Assembly: GCA_022841365.1 (NCBI GenBank)
Contig: JALHRP010000002.1
Span: forward strand, 105,172-169,171
Reading direction: 5' to 3'
Length of the DNA stretch: 64,000 nt
Origin: Chitinophagaceae bacterium
GTDB lineage: Bacteria; Bacteroidota; Bacteroidia; Chitinophagales; Chitinophagaceae
The translations under genes were made by a program, and so were the position numbers. Shown in pieces: positions 17,002-26,543 of this stretch (the first letter of the stretch is position 1; the number at the start of each line of letters is the position of its first letter). The notes under the pieces are model-generated. The model was not told where the DNA came from. It was given only the letters and a program-made list of their open reading frames with translations, and made no database searches.

Positions 17002-17430
17002 ATGAGTTCGCTTAAACCCCGTCCAAATTATTTGTGGAGTATGTTGAGTATGCATTGTCCAAGATGCAGAAGAGGTAAACTTTTTAAAGATTACAGTGCC
17101 TATAACTTTAAGCACACATTTGATATGCATGATGCATGTGAAGTGTGCAAACAGCAATATGATATGGAGCCAGGGTTTTGGTATGGTACCGGCTATGTAA
17201 GCTATGCGTTAACTGTTGCTATTTCTGTTGCCACTTTTATTGCCTGGTGGGTGTTGATTGGCATTTCTATTAACGACAATCGGGTATTTTGGTGGCTCGG
17301 TATCAATTCAGTTTTATTACTTATTCTGCAGCCATGGATCATGCGTTTAAGCCGCACCATTTATCTCTACTTTTTTGTAAGTTATACTGATGAATATGAT
17401 ACAACCGAACCGCAGAAATTTGATTACTGA
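17002..17430 (+). CDS. DUF983 family membrane protein with zinc ribbon-like CxxC pairs
   Basis: A 142-residue protein from ATG 17002 (TTG 16984 would add 6 residues). It starts with MHCPRCRRGKLFKDYSAY and CEVCKQQYD, two CxxC motifs likely to bind zinc, followed by GFWYGTGYVSYAL and two transmembrane helices, and ends with YDTTEPQKFDY. This is the DUF983 arrangement. Its role is unknown. Confidence 0.85.
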   Translation: MSSLKPRPNYLWSMLSMHCPRCRRGKLFKDYSAYNFKHTFDMHDACEVCKQQYDMEPGFWYGTGYVSYALTVAISVATFIAWWVLIGISINDNRVFWWLGINSVLLLILQPWIMRLSRTIYLYFFVSYTDEYDTTEPQKFDY

Positions 17431-17512
17431 GGATATGATTAATGACCCGATAGCTATCGGGTGATCAGTGATGAGTAGAGCAGTCGACTGCTCATCATTC
17501 ATAACTCATCAC
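17430..17512. repeat. Palindrome-rich intergenic repeat
   Basis: An 18-bp perfect palindrome centred on GATAGCTATC (17445-17462) and a 16-bp one, GAGCAGTCGACTGCTC (17478-17493), lie inside a longer inverted pair (GTGATGAGT near 17470, ACTCATCAC near 17505). This fills the gap between the convergent DUF983 and DUF2721 genes and may act as a terminator region. Confidence 0.7.
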
Positions 17513-17956
17513 TCATCCCAAATCATCATCATCATCCAGAATCTGTTTAAAAATATTTTTACTGCCCAGTTCCATATCACTCAACTCTACATCAATCGCT
17601 CTTGTGCTGAGGAAAATTTCAATCATTGAAAAAATGAGTGATACCAGCAGGCTGAGTAAACTGAATGCAAAAACCCAATTGGCTGCAGTTGCATAATTGC
17701 GGAAGATCAGATACATACAAACAACACACAACAAAAAACTAAGCACACCCAAGGCCTGCATGTTGCGGATCATACTGATGCGTACCCGCAGGTTACGGAT
17801 CTGTTTATGAATAGAAGCATTTTGCTGCTGTTTGTTGTATTCATCATGCAACCTTCTTACAAGAGAAGACAATGCCAGAAAACGGTTGGTATAAGCCAGC
17901 ATGAGTAATGTTATAGCAGGAAATAATAATGCAGGGGTGTTGATGGGTAATTCCAT
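17513..17956 (-). CDS. DUF2721 family membrane protein
   Basis: 147 residues from the ATG at 17956 (an upstream ATG at 18019 adds 21 residues without homology). The start MELPINTPALLFPAITLLMLAYTNRF matches the DUF2721 signature. Three transmembrane helices can be read (near residues 10-27, 75-95 and 100-120), with a charged, basic loop between the first and second (HDEYNKQQ...NLRVRIS). The C-terminus is acidic (DDDDDLG), which gives a CATCAT-type repeat. Function unknown. Confidence 0.8.
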   Translation of the reverse strand: MELPINTPALLFPAITLLMLAYTNRFLALSSLVRRLHDEYNKQQQNASIHKQIRNLRVRISMIRNMQALGVLSFLLCVVCMYLIFRNYATAANWVFAFSLLSLLVSLIFSMIEIFLSTRAIDVELSDMELGSKNIFKQILDDDDDLG

Positions 17957-18121
17957 CCGCCAATTTACAACATCAGCAGAATAAAAATAAAAAAGGGACA
18001 AAAGCGATTCCGGAATCATTGGCGGGAAGACGATAAGGCAGTAAGTGCTGAGATTACTTAATTTTATCTTCTCTTTTTCCAGCCTTCCCGGCTATTAATT
18101 GTCTTGATACCGCCATTGATT

Positions 18122-20509
18122 TTATTTCCAGGAAAACTCCAACGGAACGTTCAGTTTGAAACTGAAGTTCCTTCCCATATTAAACACACCTGCTCTTCCT
18201 GTTGCAGCATTTTCATCCGTATACTTCAACCGGTTTAAATGATTTTGGTATGCAAGATCAGTAAGGTTTGCTGCTACTACATAAACGCTGATGATGGTTT
18301 TTCCTTTTCTTGTAATGTCTGTACCCAGACCTGCGTTTAACAATGTATACGCTGCCGTGATCGTTTCTGTATTAAAAGAAGTAAATGCTTTTTGCTGTGC
18401 AAAATTATGATCCAGCTCCACTTTGAAATAAGCGTTGCGTAAAACAGTTTTTTGCTGTTGAAACAAATCGAATCTCAGCTCACTTAACAAACGGGCTGCG
18501 GGGATAAACGGAATATTCCGGTTTCCTTCAATTGGTTTAGAGAGCAATCCACGTACAAATGAAAAAGAATTTTCAATGTGCAGCCAATCCAACGGATGCG
18601 GATGAATATCAACCGACAGTTCCATCCCATATAAATTTGCATTCTGCTGTACAAAACGGAAGAGATAAAAATCATCACCATCAACTGTAATCAATGAATC
18701 AGTTCCGTTTACACCGGGAACTTTTTCAAAGAAGATATAATTGTTGATGGCGTTGTTAAAGAAAGATGCCCCTAAAGAAATATGTTCTGTGTTTACTTCA
18801 ATGCCGGCATCTGTCTGAAAGCAGGTTTCTGATTTCAAATTTTTATTTCCGATTTCAAACCTATTAGTTCCTTCATGAGCACCGTTGCTGCTTAGCTCTG
18901 CCATATTAGGTGCCCTGAAACCTCTTGCCAGATTAAATCGCAGCAGTACGGCTTTATTAAATTCATAAGTAAGACCGGCACTGGCAGATAGGTTTGAAAA
19001 TGTCCGGTTAAACGATTCAAACTTAATATCCGTTCCATCTTTCAACTCCAGCCCATTAATATTTCTGTAATCAAATCGTACTCCTCCGCTCAGGTTCAGT
19101 TGCTTTATTTTCTTCTGAGCAAACACAAATGCACCGGCATCCTGCAGTGTATAATCGGGTATAATTGCTTCTTCGCCTTTATTTGTATTTCGCTGGTTCA
19201 TGCCGCTGAAACCAAATGACAGTTTCCAGTCACGTACAGCATTTAAATGATACTGTGCCGTATAATTGATGGTTCTTAAATCAAAAAACAATTCCTGTTC
19301 TTCGGGATCTTCTGCATTTCCATATTCCTTCCGTTGATTTCGCTGCACACCAATATTCAGATTCAGTTTTCCTCCTTTCATAAAAAAGCTGTTATCACTT
19401 ACCAGCTTCTCATGTACAATATGTTGATAAGGAATCAGCGGATCGGTTGATCTGAAATCTGCATCAGTTGCAACCGCCTCTAAAGCAGTACCGGCGTATT
19501 TTATAAAATTTCCCTGTGCGTCTCTTTCACCTTCTGTTAAACCAAGCCGCTGGTTAAACGTACTGAACACAAGATGACTGTATCCCCATTTTTTATTAAG
19601 CCCGATAAAGCCACCTGCGTTTTGTTCGTTAAACTTAGAGTTGAACACATACCCATCGTTGCTGTTCCTGTAATCACCGGCAGCTTTCAGCGATCCGTAA
19701 GCATTAAACGAAAATCCGTTTTTATTCCCTGCAATGTTTCCAAATAATCCACGCTGCCTGTTATTGGTTTGCACATTACTAAACAGATTTGCTTTTATAC
19801 TCCCTTCAGTAACGGGTGCATTGGTTATAAAATTAATTACACCGGCTATCGCATCAGATCCATACATAAGCGATGCGGGCCCCTTTAAAATTTCAGCTTT
19901 CTGTATACTGTATTCATCTATTTCAATTCCATGTTCATCGCCCCATTGCTGACCTTCCTGTCTTAACCCGTCATTGATCACCACTACTCTGTTGTATCCC
20001 AAACCACGAATCACCGGCTTACTGATTGCAGGACCTGTACCAAGCTGGCTGACGCCCGGTTTTTTTGTTAATGCTTCAATGAGATTGGTTGAACCTGTTT
20101 GCAATAACTCCTGCTTCCGCATTACAACAACAGGTGTTGTCATTTTTTTTAAAGAGGTTGCTGTTGAAACACCCGTAACCACCACCTCATCATTTTCTGC
20201 AATGGTTGGTTGCAATTGAAACTCCTGTTCTTTTTCACCGGCTATCAAAATTGTTTCAACTAAGCTGCTGAAACCGCTGTAAGAAACTTCAATAAGATGA
20301 TTGCCTTCAGGAATATCTTTTAATATAAAATAACCTTTGGCATCTGCAATGGTTCCTCTTCTTAAATCAGGAATATAAACAGATGCTCCGGCTAATGCTT
20401 CTCTGTTAAGACTGTTAAGAACAAATCCTTTAAACGTAGCTGTCTTCGTTTGACTCTTAAGTTGGAGTACAGAAGTAATAAGAAGTGCGAATAAGAAAAG
20501 TTTCCTCAT
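18122..20509 (-). CDS. TonB-dependent receptor with CarboxypepD-like N-terminal domain
   Basis: A 795-residue outer-membrane receptor: signal peptide ending LKSQ, a carboxypeptidase-regulatory-like domain (about 22-105), a plug domain (about 110-230) with LKGPASLMYGSDAIAGVINFIT, and a 22-strand barrel ending FSFKLNVPLEFSW, the C-terminal aromatic signal. QQWGDEHGIEID is, from memory, shared with zinc- and copper-type receptors such as ZnuD. No SusD follows, so this is not a SusC-type glycan receptor. No Fur-like site was seen, so the metal or ligand is unknown. Confidence 0.92.
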   Translation of the reverse strand: MRKLFLFALLITSVLQLKSQTKTATFKGFVLNSLNREALAGASVYIPDLRRGTIADAKGYFILKDIPEGNHLIEVSYSGFSSLVETILIAGEKEQEFQLQPTIAENDEVVVTGVSTATSLKKMTTPVVVMRKQELLQTGSTNLIEALTKKPGVSQLGTGPAISKPVIRGLGYNRVVVINDGLRQEGQQWGDEHGIEIDEYSIQKAEILKGPASLMYGSDAIAGVINFITNAPVTEGSIKANLFSNVQTNNRQRGLFGNIAGNKNGFSFNAYGSLKAAGDYRNSNDGYVFNSKFNEQNAGGFIGLNKKWGYSHLVFSTFNQRLGLTEGERDAQGNFIKYAGTALEAVATDADFRSTDPLIPYQHIVHEKLVSDNSFFMKGGKLNLNIGVQRNQRKEYGNAEDPEEQELFFDLRTINYTAQYHLNAVRDWKLSFGFSGMNQRNTNKGEEAIIPDYTLQDAGAFVFAQKKIKQLNLSGGVRFDYRNINGLELKDGTDIKFESFNRTFSNLSASAGLTYEFNKAVLLRFNLARGFRAPNMAELSSNGAHEGTNRFEIGNKNLKSETCFQTDAGIEVNTEHISLGASFFNNAINNYIFFEKVPGVNGTDSLITVDGDDFYLFRFVQQNANLYGMELSVDIHPHPLDWLHIENSFSFVRGLLSKPIEGNRNIPFIPAARLLSELRFDLFQQQKTVLRNAYFKVELDHNFAQQKAFTSFNTETITAAYTLLNAGLGTDITRKGKTIISVYVVAANLTDLAYQNHLNRLKYTDENAATGRAGVFNMGRNFSFKLNVPLEFSWK

Positions 20510-20583
20510 GCTTTTATTTTTTGAAACAACGTTGCAAATATAAAAACAAGCATTGTTCCTCCAAAAAAAAAATTTGATTTCGA

Positions 20584-22167
20584 TTAACGCACTTTCAACA
20601 TAGGTTTTACCTGTTGTGTACTTCCGTTCTGGAAACGCAGATAATAAACACCCGTTGGCATTCCGTAAGCGTCGAAATTAATCCTGTAGTTACCTTGTGT
20701 GTACTCACGGTCAACCGGGGTTTTAATTACACGGCCCAATGCATCCATGATCTGTATCAATGTATGACCACCCTGTGTAGTAAAGTTGATGGTGGTTGAT
20801 TCGGTAAAAGGATTGGGGTAATTGGATATTAATGAAATGCCGGAATTGTTCACGTTCGGAATGCCTGTTGGATTTAAACAGGTACCATTTGCACAAAGTC
20901 CCAGCTGCTGAAAATTTTGCAGCATAATTGTTTGCAGCGTTGTATTATCAACACAAAACCAGTTTTGTAAAAGTGTGGCATACACACTTCTGAAATCGTA
21001 TTGCATGGGAATGTTATCATTCACCGTTGCATTGGTTGGTATGGTTGGATTAACACCTGTAATGCCGGGGTTTACTTTGTTTCCAAAAACAAACAAAGGA
21101 GCAGCAGCACCATGATCGGTACCTACACTTGCATTTGATTTTACTCTGCGGCCAAACTCAGAAAACGTCATACCCATTACACGGTCTGCAACACCCAATC
21201 CCTGCAGATCATCCTGGAATGCTTTTATGGCATCGCTTAAACGTTGCATCAACGTAGCATGATTACCGGTTGATGTATCACCGGTGTTGGTTTGCAGAGA
21301 GTGTGTATCAAAACCACCCATGCTTACCATGTACACTCTGGTTTTTAAACCGCCTTTTACCAAACGTGCAACAATCTTTAACTGATCGGCAAGCGTATTG
21401 TTAGTGGGATAGGTTCCCTGAGTAGGTACTGCATTCGCTGCACCTACAATTCGTGTTGCATACAAATTACTTTGCGATGCAACGAGCCGAACATATTTTA
21501 AGGCATCACCTGCAGGTGTATTTGGTGCAGGATCCTGAATACCGTTGATGAGATTATAAAAGTTGGTAGCGCTTGTAATACTGATCCCCATGTTTACACT
21601 GGGGCCCTGAAATGTTAATGATGTGGTTGAACCGATTTGTATGCCTAACGGATCGGGCATACTGGTTGTTGGGTAACCAACCGGATAATTAGGAAACTGA
21701 TCACTCAAATATCTGCCGGCCCAGCCCGTAGTTAATTCCTGATTACTGTCTGATGCACTCATCCAGATATCTGTTGCACGAAAATGTGAAAAATTAGGAT
21801 TGGGATAACCAACGGCCTGCACTAACCGCACTTTACCATCATTATAAAGCGATTGAAGACCCGTCATGGATGGATGCAAACCCACTGCATTGGTCCCTGT
21901 TAATGGAAGCACTCTGTTTTGAGCAATAGCAATATTAGTCCGGGCATTAAAATAATTGGAATACTGATCTAAAGGTATCACCATGTTTAGACCATCATTA
22001 CCACCATTGAGCTGAATGATAACAAGTACTCTGTCGGTTTCAACATAGGTATTCAGTAATGCGGCCATAACCGGATTATCGCCCAGCACTTTTACAGAAA
22101 AGCCATCAACCAGAGATGGAAGTATTGCGGCGGGAATTGTATTTTGGAGGAATTGTCTGCGTTTCAT
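20584..22167 (-). CDS. DUF1501 family secreted protein with T9SS sorting domain
   Basis: A 527-residue DUF1501 protein. It starts MKRRQFLQNTIPAAILPSLV, a Tat-like RR leader. Residues 40-420 carry the DUF1501 sulfatase-like domain: VLVIIQLNGGNDGLNMVIP near the start and MTFSEFGRRVKSNASVGTDHGAAAP further on. The last about 80 residues form a type A T9SS sorting domain: ISNYPNPFTESTTINF ... GVYYLRFQNGSTQQVKPMLKV. It is therefore expected at the cell surface or outside. It sits downstream of the DUF1800 gene on the same strand, the usual pairing. Confidence 0.88.
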   Translation of the reverse strand: MKRRQFLQNTIPAAILPSLVDGFSVKVLGDNPVMAALLNTYVETDRVLVIIQLNGGNDGLNMVIPLDQYSNYFNARTNIAIAQNRVLPLTGTNAVGLHPSMTGLQSLYNDGKVRLVQAVGYPNPNFSHFRATDIWMSASDSNQELTTGWAGRYLSDQFPNYPVGYPTTSMPDPLGIQIGSTTSLTFQGPSVNMGISITSATNFYNLINGIQDPAPNTPAGDALKYVRLVASQSNLYATRIVGAANAVPTQGTYPTNNTLADQLKIVARLVKGGLKTRVYMVSMGGFDTHSLQTNTGDTSTGNHATLMQRLSDAIKAFQDDLQGLGVADRVMGMTFSEFGRRVKSNASVGTDHGAAAPLFVFGNKVNPGITGVNPTIPTNATVNDNIPMQYDFRSVYATLLQNWFCVDNTTLQTIMLQNFQQLGLCANGTCLNPTGIPNVNNSGISLISNYPNPFTESTTINFTTQGGHTLIQIMDALGRVIKTPVDREYTQGNYRINFDAYGMPTGVYYLRFQNGSTQQVKPMLKVR

Positions 22168-22203
22168 AATGATAATCGTTTAGTGATGATCGGTTTTAAA
22201 AGA

Positions 22204-23883
22204 TCATGCAAGCTGATATTCTGCGAGGTTCATAAAATATTTATACAAACCACGCAATCTCGGATTAACAATATTAAAGTTGGCTGTTGAAGGATTGGCG
22301 AGGTAGGCCTGCCATGCATTGGTCCAGTAATAATCCTGATCCTGCCCCGAGAGTAAGAAATCTTTTTTTAACTGATCTCTCGATGCCTGCAATAAAGGCA
22401 TTTGAAAAATAATATCCAGCACATCAACAATTAACTGATTGGGGTCACTGGGGTTGGGCAGTGTTTTTGTAAACTCTACTGCATCAATCACAATCTTTTT
22501 TCCGTTTCTTGAATATCCGTTGCCGATCATGATATCACTAAACTGATTCCGCTTGGGCAATGTATCTGTGTTTACCCATAACTCATAAAACTGCGGCACC
22601 TGATAGTATGCAGGCCATCCTGCCACACTTGGTGGATCGCCAATATTCTGTTGTGCATTGGCAGCAACAGACATAATGTAATTCCACATACCATATGCAT
22701 CTGCATATTCTGTAACCTGATTCGGAAATACAATATTCCATTCTCTGCAAACAGGAATCACATGATCTATGGGAGATTTTATTTGTGCACCCTGATTGAG
22801 ATAATCAAAAAAGTGTTCGCTTTTAAACAGCAGGGACAAAACCGGTTTTATTTCCCAGTTTCCCGATCTCAGCTCCAGCGCCATTGGTTCTATCACATTC
22901 GCTTCGGCTGCCGCATCAATTTCGGCATACACAAAAAACCGGTAAATCTTTTTGGCAATAAAACGGGAGACTTCTACATTTTTACTGAAAATCAAATTAA
23001 GCAAATCAGTTAACTCCAGATCTCCGGCTGTGGCACCTGTTCTTCCTGCAATCACCGTATTATTATAAAAAGAAGAAAATTGTTTGGCGGCTGTATCGTG
23101 TCTTGCGGCTGTGAAGTAAGATGGAAAGCTGTTAATCCCTGTATTGATTTGCCAGCCTGTTAATACTCTGGCTGCAGCCTTTACATCATTCTCTGTATAA
23201 TTAGGCGTGTTTTCTTTTCCCAGTGTAAATAACTCCTGTAATTCACGGGCATAATTTTCATCGGGTGCAACGGCTGTATTAAACCTGCCGTTTAAATAAA
23301 CAAGCATGGCAGGATCTAATGTAATATCTCTCACCAGTTGTTTAAAATTTCCTAATGCAGATGTGCGTAACAGATTTACATGTTTGTATAATAAGTTAGC
23401 ATTCCCTACATCAACCGTTTCTGTTGCAAAATGATTGTGCCAGAACAAGGTGAGTTTTTCACGAATGCTTCTGTCCTGGTTTATCATCACACCTGTCCAC
23501 CATTTTTTTAACGATGCTCTTCTGCGGCTTTGAATGGTTCCGTCATTGTTTACACTATTGATCCAGGTAGTTCCTGCAAGCACTTCTGTATCCGGTGCAG
23601 CTGCACCGCTCACATCATATTCTTTAACCGGTGGCGATGGAAATGCTGCTGTTGGATTTAATAATTCATCAACTGCTTCACTCATGGTTTTGCTCATGAA
23701 GTAAGCTACATCAGCAGGTTTTGCACCAAACATAGTTCGCTTAAGCAGGTGCACCACTTCATTTTTTGTCCACGGACCACTGTAAGGAGCAATGCCTGAA
23801 GCAGTTCTTGCGCCGGTCAGTTTTTTGGAAGATAAAGCAGGTTTTATTTTTTTACCCGCAGTGAGAAATTCTCTGCGATCCAT
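22204..23883 (-). CDS. DUF1800 family protein
   Basis: A 559-residue DUF1800 protein. The family pattern HLLKRTMFGAKPADVAYF, LTLFWHNHFATE, YARELQELFTLGKENTPNYTENDVKAAARVLTGW and PSVAGWPAYYQ is clear. It begins MDRREFLTAGKKI, possibly an RR-type signal, but there is no strong hydrophobic core. It is encoded directly before a DUF1501 gene, with 36 nt between them; these two families occur together in many Bacteroidota and Planctomycetota. The function of the pair is unknown. Confidence 0.9.
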   Translation of the reverse strand: MDRREFLTAGKKIKPALSSKKLTGARTASGIAPYSGPWTKNEVVHLLKRTMFGAKPADVAYFMSKTMSEAVDELLNPTAAFPSPPVKEYDVSGAAAPDTEVLAGTTWINSVNNDGTIQSRRRASLKKWWTGVMINQDRSIREKLTLFWHNHFATETVDVGNANLLYKHVNLLRTSALGNFKQLVRDITLDPAMLVYLNGRFNTAVAPDENYARELQELFTLGKENTPNYTENDVKAAARVLTGWQINTGINSFPSYFTAARHDTAAKQFSSFYNNTVIAGRTGATAGDLELTDLLNLIFSKNVEVSRFIAKKIYRFFVYAEIDAAAEANVIEPMALELRSGNWEIKPVLSLLFKSEHFFDYLNQGAQIKSPIDHVIPVCREWNIVFPNQVTEYADAYGMWNYIMSVAANAQQNIGDPPSVAGWPAYYQVPQFYELWVNTDTLPKRNQFSDIMIGNGYSRNGKKIVIDAVEFTKTLPNPSDPNQLIVDVLDIIFQMPLLQASRDQLKKDFLLSGQDQDYYWTNAWQAYLANPSTANFNIVNPRLRGLYKYFMNLAEYQLA

Positions 23884-24011
23884 AACTGGTTTGGTTTAGA
23901 AGATGAACGGATATTGTATTTCCTTCTTTTAAAAATACGAATTGTTTCAGTGTTGTGACCAACTTTCATTGCAGTTCTGAAAATAAAAACGCCCAAGGGC
24001 TTTATTTATTC

Positions 24012-24039
24012 AAAAAAAGGGGCCTGAGGCCCCCTTTTT
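24012..24039 (-). terminator. Terminator after the thiolase gene
   Basis: GGGGCC (24019-24024) / GGCCCC (24028-24033) around TGA, flanked by seven A at 24012-24018 and five T at 24035-24039. On the minus strand it ends the thiolase transcript. Confidence 0.85.
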
Positions 24040-24059
24040 CATACAGCTTGGTAGTTTTT

Positions 24060-25238
24060 CTAAGTAATATTTTCAATAATACCGGCTATTCCCTGTCCTC
24101 CACCAACACATGCAGTAACGATGCCGTATTTTTTATTCAGCCGTTTCATATCATTTGTGATCTGGATGGTGAGCTTTGCTCCTGTGCAACCCAACGGGTG
24201 ACCCAAGGCAATTGCACCACCGTTAATGTTTACTATATCAGGATTAAGATTGAGCGTACGAATAACAGCCAACGCCTGCGACGCAAATGCTTCGTTCAAC
24301 TCAAACAAATCAATATCATTCAACTTCATATTCGCCTGCTTCAACACTTTCGGTACTGCTTCTACCGGACCAATACCCATGATGCGTGGATGCACACCTG
24401 CCGATACACAATTCACCAAGCGTGCTATGGGCTTTAATCCCAGCTGATTCACCAAACGCTCACTCATCACTAACACAAACGCAGCACCATCACTTGTTTG
24501 TGAGGAGTTGCCTGCAGTAACCGTTCCGTTTACTGCAAAAGCAGGTTTCAGTTTTGCTAATGAGTCTGTATTGGTATCTGCACGTACACCTTCATCTGTA
24601 TCAACCACATAATTTTTTGTCTGTCGTTTTCCTTTTGCATCGAGATATACTTCTTCCACTGTGATTGGAAGAATACCCGGCTTAAAATATCCATTCTCAA
24701 TCGCAGCTTTTGCTTTCATGTGAGAGTTGTAAGCAAACAGATCCTGATCTTCACGATTCACATTGTACTCTTTTGCAACAGCCTCGGCGGTTAAACCCAT
24801 GCTGAGATAATAATCGGGTTCATCTTTGGCGATTGAATAAGCAGGCACTGTTTTCCAACCTGCTGTTGGCACCATGCTCATACTTTCGGTTCCGCCGGCA
24901 ATAATACATTCGGACATACCCATTCTTATTTTAGCGGTGGCAATGGCAATTGTTTCCAAACCACTGGCACAATAACGGTTCACCGTCATACCAGGCGCAT
25001 GAAAACCAACTGCCTTGGCTGCAATGATGCGGCCCACCTGCAACCCTTGCTCCGCTTCGGGTACAGCGTTTCCTACAATTACATCATCCACCTGTTTCGG
25101 ATCCAGTTGCGGCACACTTGCCAGCAAACCTTTGATCACATCAATGGCCAGATCATCGGGCCTTGTAAAACGAAAACCGCCACGTTTTGATTTGCCTACT
25201 GCGGTGCGGTAACCGGCTACGATATATGCTTCCTGCAT
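24060..25238 (-). CDS. fadA: Acetyl-CoA C-acyltransferase (thiolase)
   Basis: A 392-residue thiolase: the nucleophile Cys is C90 in NRYCASGLE, the His is H347 in ALGHPLGCTGA and the second Cys is C377 in CVGGGQG. The length and order match FadA/acetyl-CoA acetyltransferases. It would perform the last step of fatty-acid beta-oxidation, or the condensation of two acetyl-CoA. The gene is alone, without a fadB neighbour, so the pathway is uncertain. Confidence 0.93.
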   Translation of the reverse strand: MQEAYIVAGYRTAVGKSKRGGFRFTRPDDLAIDVIKGLLASVPQLDPKQVDDVIVGNAVPEAEQGLQVGRIIAAKAVGFHAPGMTVNRYCASGLETIAIATAKIRMGMSECIIAGGTESMSMVPTAGWKTVPAYSIAKDEPDYYLSMGLTAEAVAKEYNVNREDQDLFAYNSHMKAKAAIENGYFKPGILPITVEEVYLDAKGKRQTKNYVVDTDEGVRADTNTDSLAKLKPAFAVNGTVTAGNSSQTSDGAAFVLVMSERLVNQLGLKPIARLVNCVSAGVHPRIMGIGPVEAVPKVLKQANMKLNDIDLFELNEAFASQALAVIRTLNLNPDIVNINGGAIALGHPLGCTGAKLTIQITNDMKRLNKKYGIVTACVGGGQGIAGIIENIT

Positions 25239-25372
25239 AAAAAAAATTTTGAGTTGAATCGTTAAATAGTTGTTTATGCAACTTTCTAGATCAAAGTTAA
25301 GGTTTCAAAAGAAATATCAGCAAATGAATGCTGTTAATTCGTGATCCGCTTTTGGAGTTTATCTTCGCAACC

Positions 25373-26482
25373 ATGTACAAGTTGATTCGCTCTTTATTTT
25401 TTTTATTTGACGCAGAGAAAGTGCACTACTTCGCCATGAATGCTCTTCGTTTTTTTTGTTCGATTGGATTCATGAGAAAACTGTTAGCTGCAAGCTTTCA
25501 ACCAAAGGCAAAAGACCTGGGTGTTGAGAGATGGGGATTACAATTTAAAAATCCGGTTGGTCTTGCTGCAGGTTTTGATAAAAATGCAAAGTACCTGCGT
25601 GAACTGGAAACACTTGGTTTTGGTTTTGTAGAAATCGGAACAGTTACTCCCAGGCCGCAGGACGGCAATGACAAACCAAGACTCTTTCGTTTACCAAAAG
25701 ACAAAGCGATTATCAACCGAATGGGTTTTAATAATGATGGAGTGAAGGTAGTTTCGCAGCGATTGAAAGAATGGAAAGAAAAAGCCGATAGTCATCAGCC
25801 GTTAGCCGTTAGTAATGGCTTAAGACTATCAACTACAAACTATCGGCTCATTATCGGCGGCAACATCGGCAAAAACAAACTCACTCCCAATGAAGATGCA
25901 TGGAAAGATTATGAGATCTGTTTTAATGAGTTGTTTGATTACGTTGATTATTTTGTTGTGAATGTGAGCAGCCCGAACACACCCGGCTTACGTGAACTGC
26001 AGGAAAAAGATTCGTTGCGAAAAATATTATCGCATCTGCAAACACTGCGATCAGAACGATTGAAAATAAGTGCTGATAAAAATATTCAAAAGCCAATATT
26101 GTTGAAAATTGCTCCGGATCTTACGTTATCACAATTAGATGATGTGATTGACCTTGCCAGAGAAATTCAACTGGATGGATTAGTTGCATGTAATACAACC
26201 ATCAGTCGGGAAGGTCTTGGTACAGATGCTGCAACTGTTGCAGCTATCGGTGCAGGAGGACTTAGTGGTTTACCAGTAAAGAAACGCAGTACAGAAATTG
26301 TACAGTACATTGCACAGCAATTGAACGGTGAAGTACCAGTTATAGCAAGCGGAGGCATTTTTACAGCGGCAGATGCAAACGAAAAATTAAAGGCAGGAGC
26401 AATGCTTGTGCAGGTATGGACGGGTTTTATTTATGAAGGCCCTGCAATTGCAAAAAAAATTTGTAACAACATCAATAAGTAA
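25373..26482 (+). CDS. pyrD: Dihydroorotate dehydrogenase (quinone), class 2, with an in-frame insertion
   Basis: 370 residues from ATG 25373; the ATG at 25328 adds 15 residues that do not fit the family. It oxidises dihydroorotate to orotate with quinone as acceptor, at the inner membrane. The N-terminal membrane helices are MYKLIRSLFFLFDAEKVHYFAM. The FMN-binding core has NPVGLAAGFDKNA, GFVEIGTVTPRPQ, NRMGFNNDG, NVSSPNTPGLR with the base Ser, NTTISREG and ASGGIF. Residues about 137-159 are an insertion relative to the family, between KEW-K-EKA and IIGGNIGKNK, and map to a repeat with 10-bp inverted ends (25783-25848). Confidence 0.93.
   Translation: MYKLIRSLFFLFDAEKVHYFAMNALRFFCSIGFMRKLLAASFQPKAKDLGVERWGLQFKNPVGLAAGFDKNAKYLRELETLGFGFVEIGTVTPRPQDGNDKPRLFRLPKDKAIINRMGFNNDGVKVVSQRLKEWKEKADSHQPLAVSNGLRLSTTNYRLIIGGNIGKNKLTPNEDAWKDYEICFNELFDYVDYFVVNVSSPNTPGLRELQEKDSLRKILSHLQTLRSERLKISADKNIQKPILLKIAPDLTLSQLDDVIDLAREIQLDGLVACNTTISREGLGTDAATVAAIGAGGLSGLPVKKRSTEIVQYIAQQLNGEVPVIASGGIFTAADANEKLKAGAMLVQVWTGFIYEGPAIAKKICNNINK
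25783..25848. repeat. 66-bp in-frame repeat inside pyrD with 10-bp inverted ends
   Basis: AGCCGATAGT (25783-25792) is the exact reverse complement of 25839-25848. The interior carries AGCCGTTAGCCGTTAGTA, also found in the intergenic repeat near 43645. The insert is 22 codons, so the frame is kept. Confidence 0.75.
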
Positions 26483-26543
26483 TAGTGAATAAACAATGGG
26501 CAGGATGATTTGCCCGTTGCAAATTTGACAATTCAAGAAAAAA

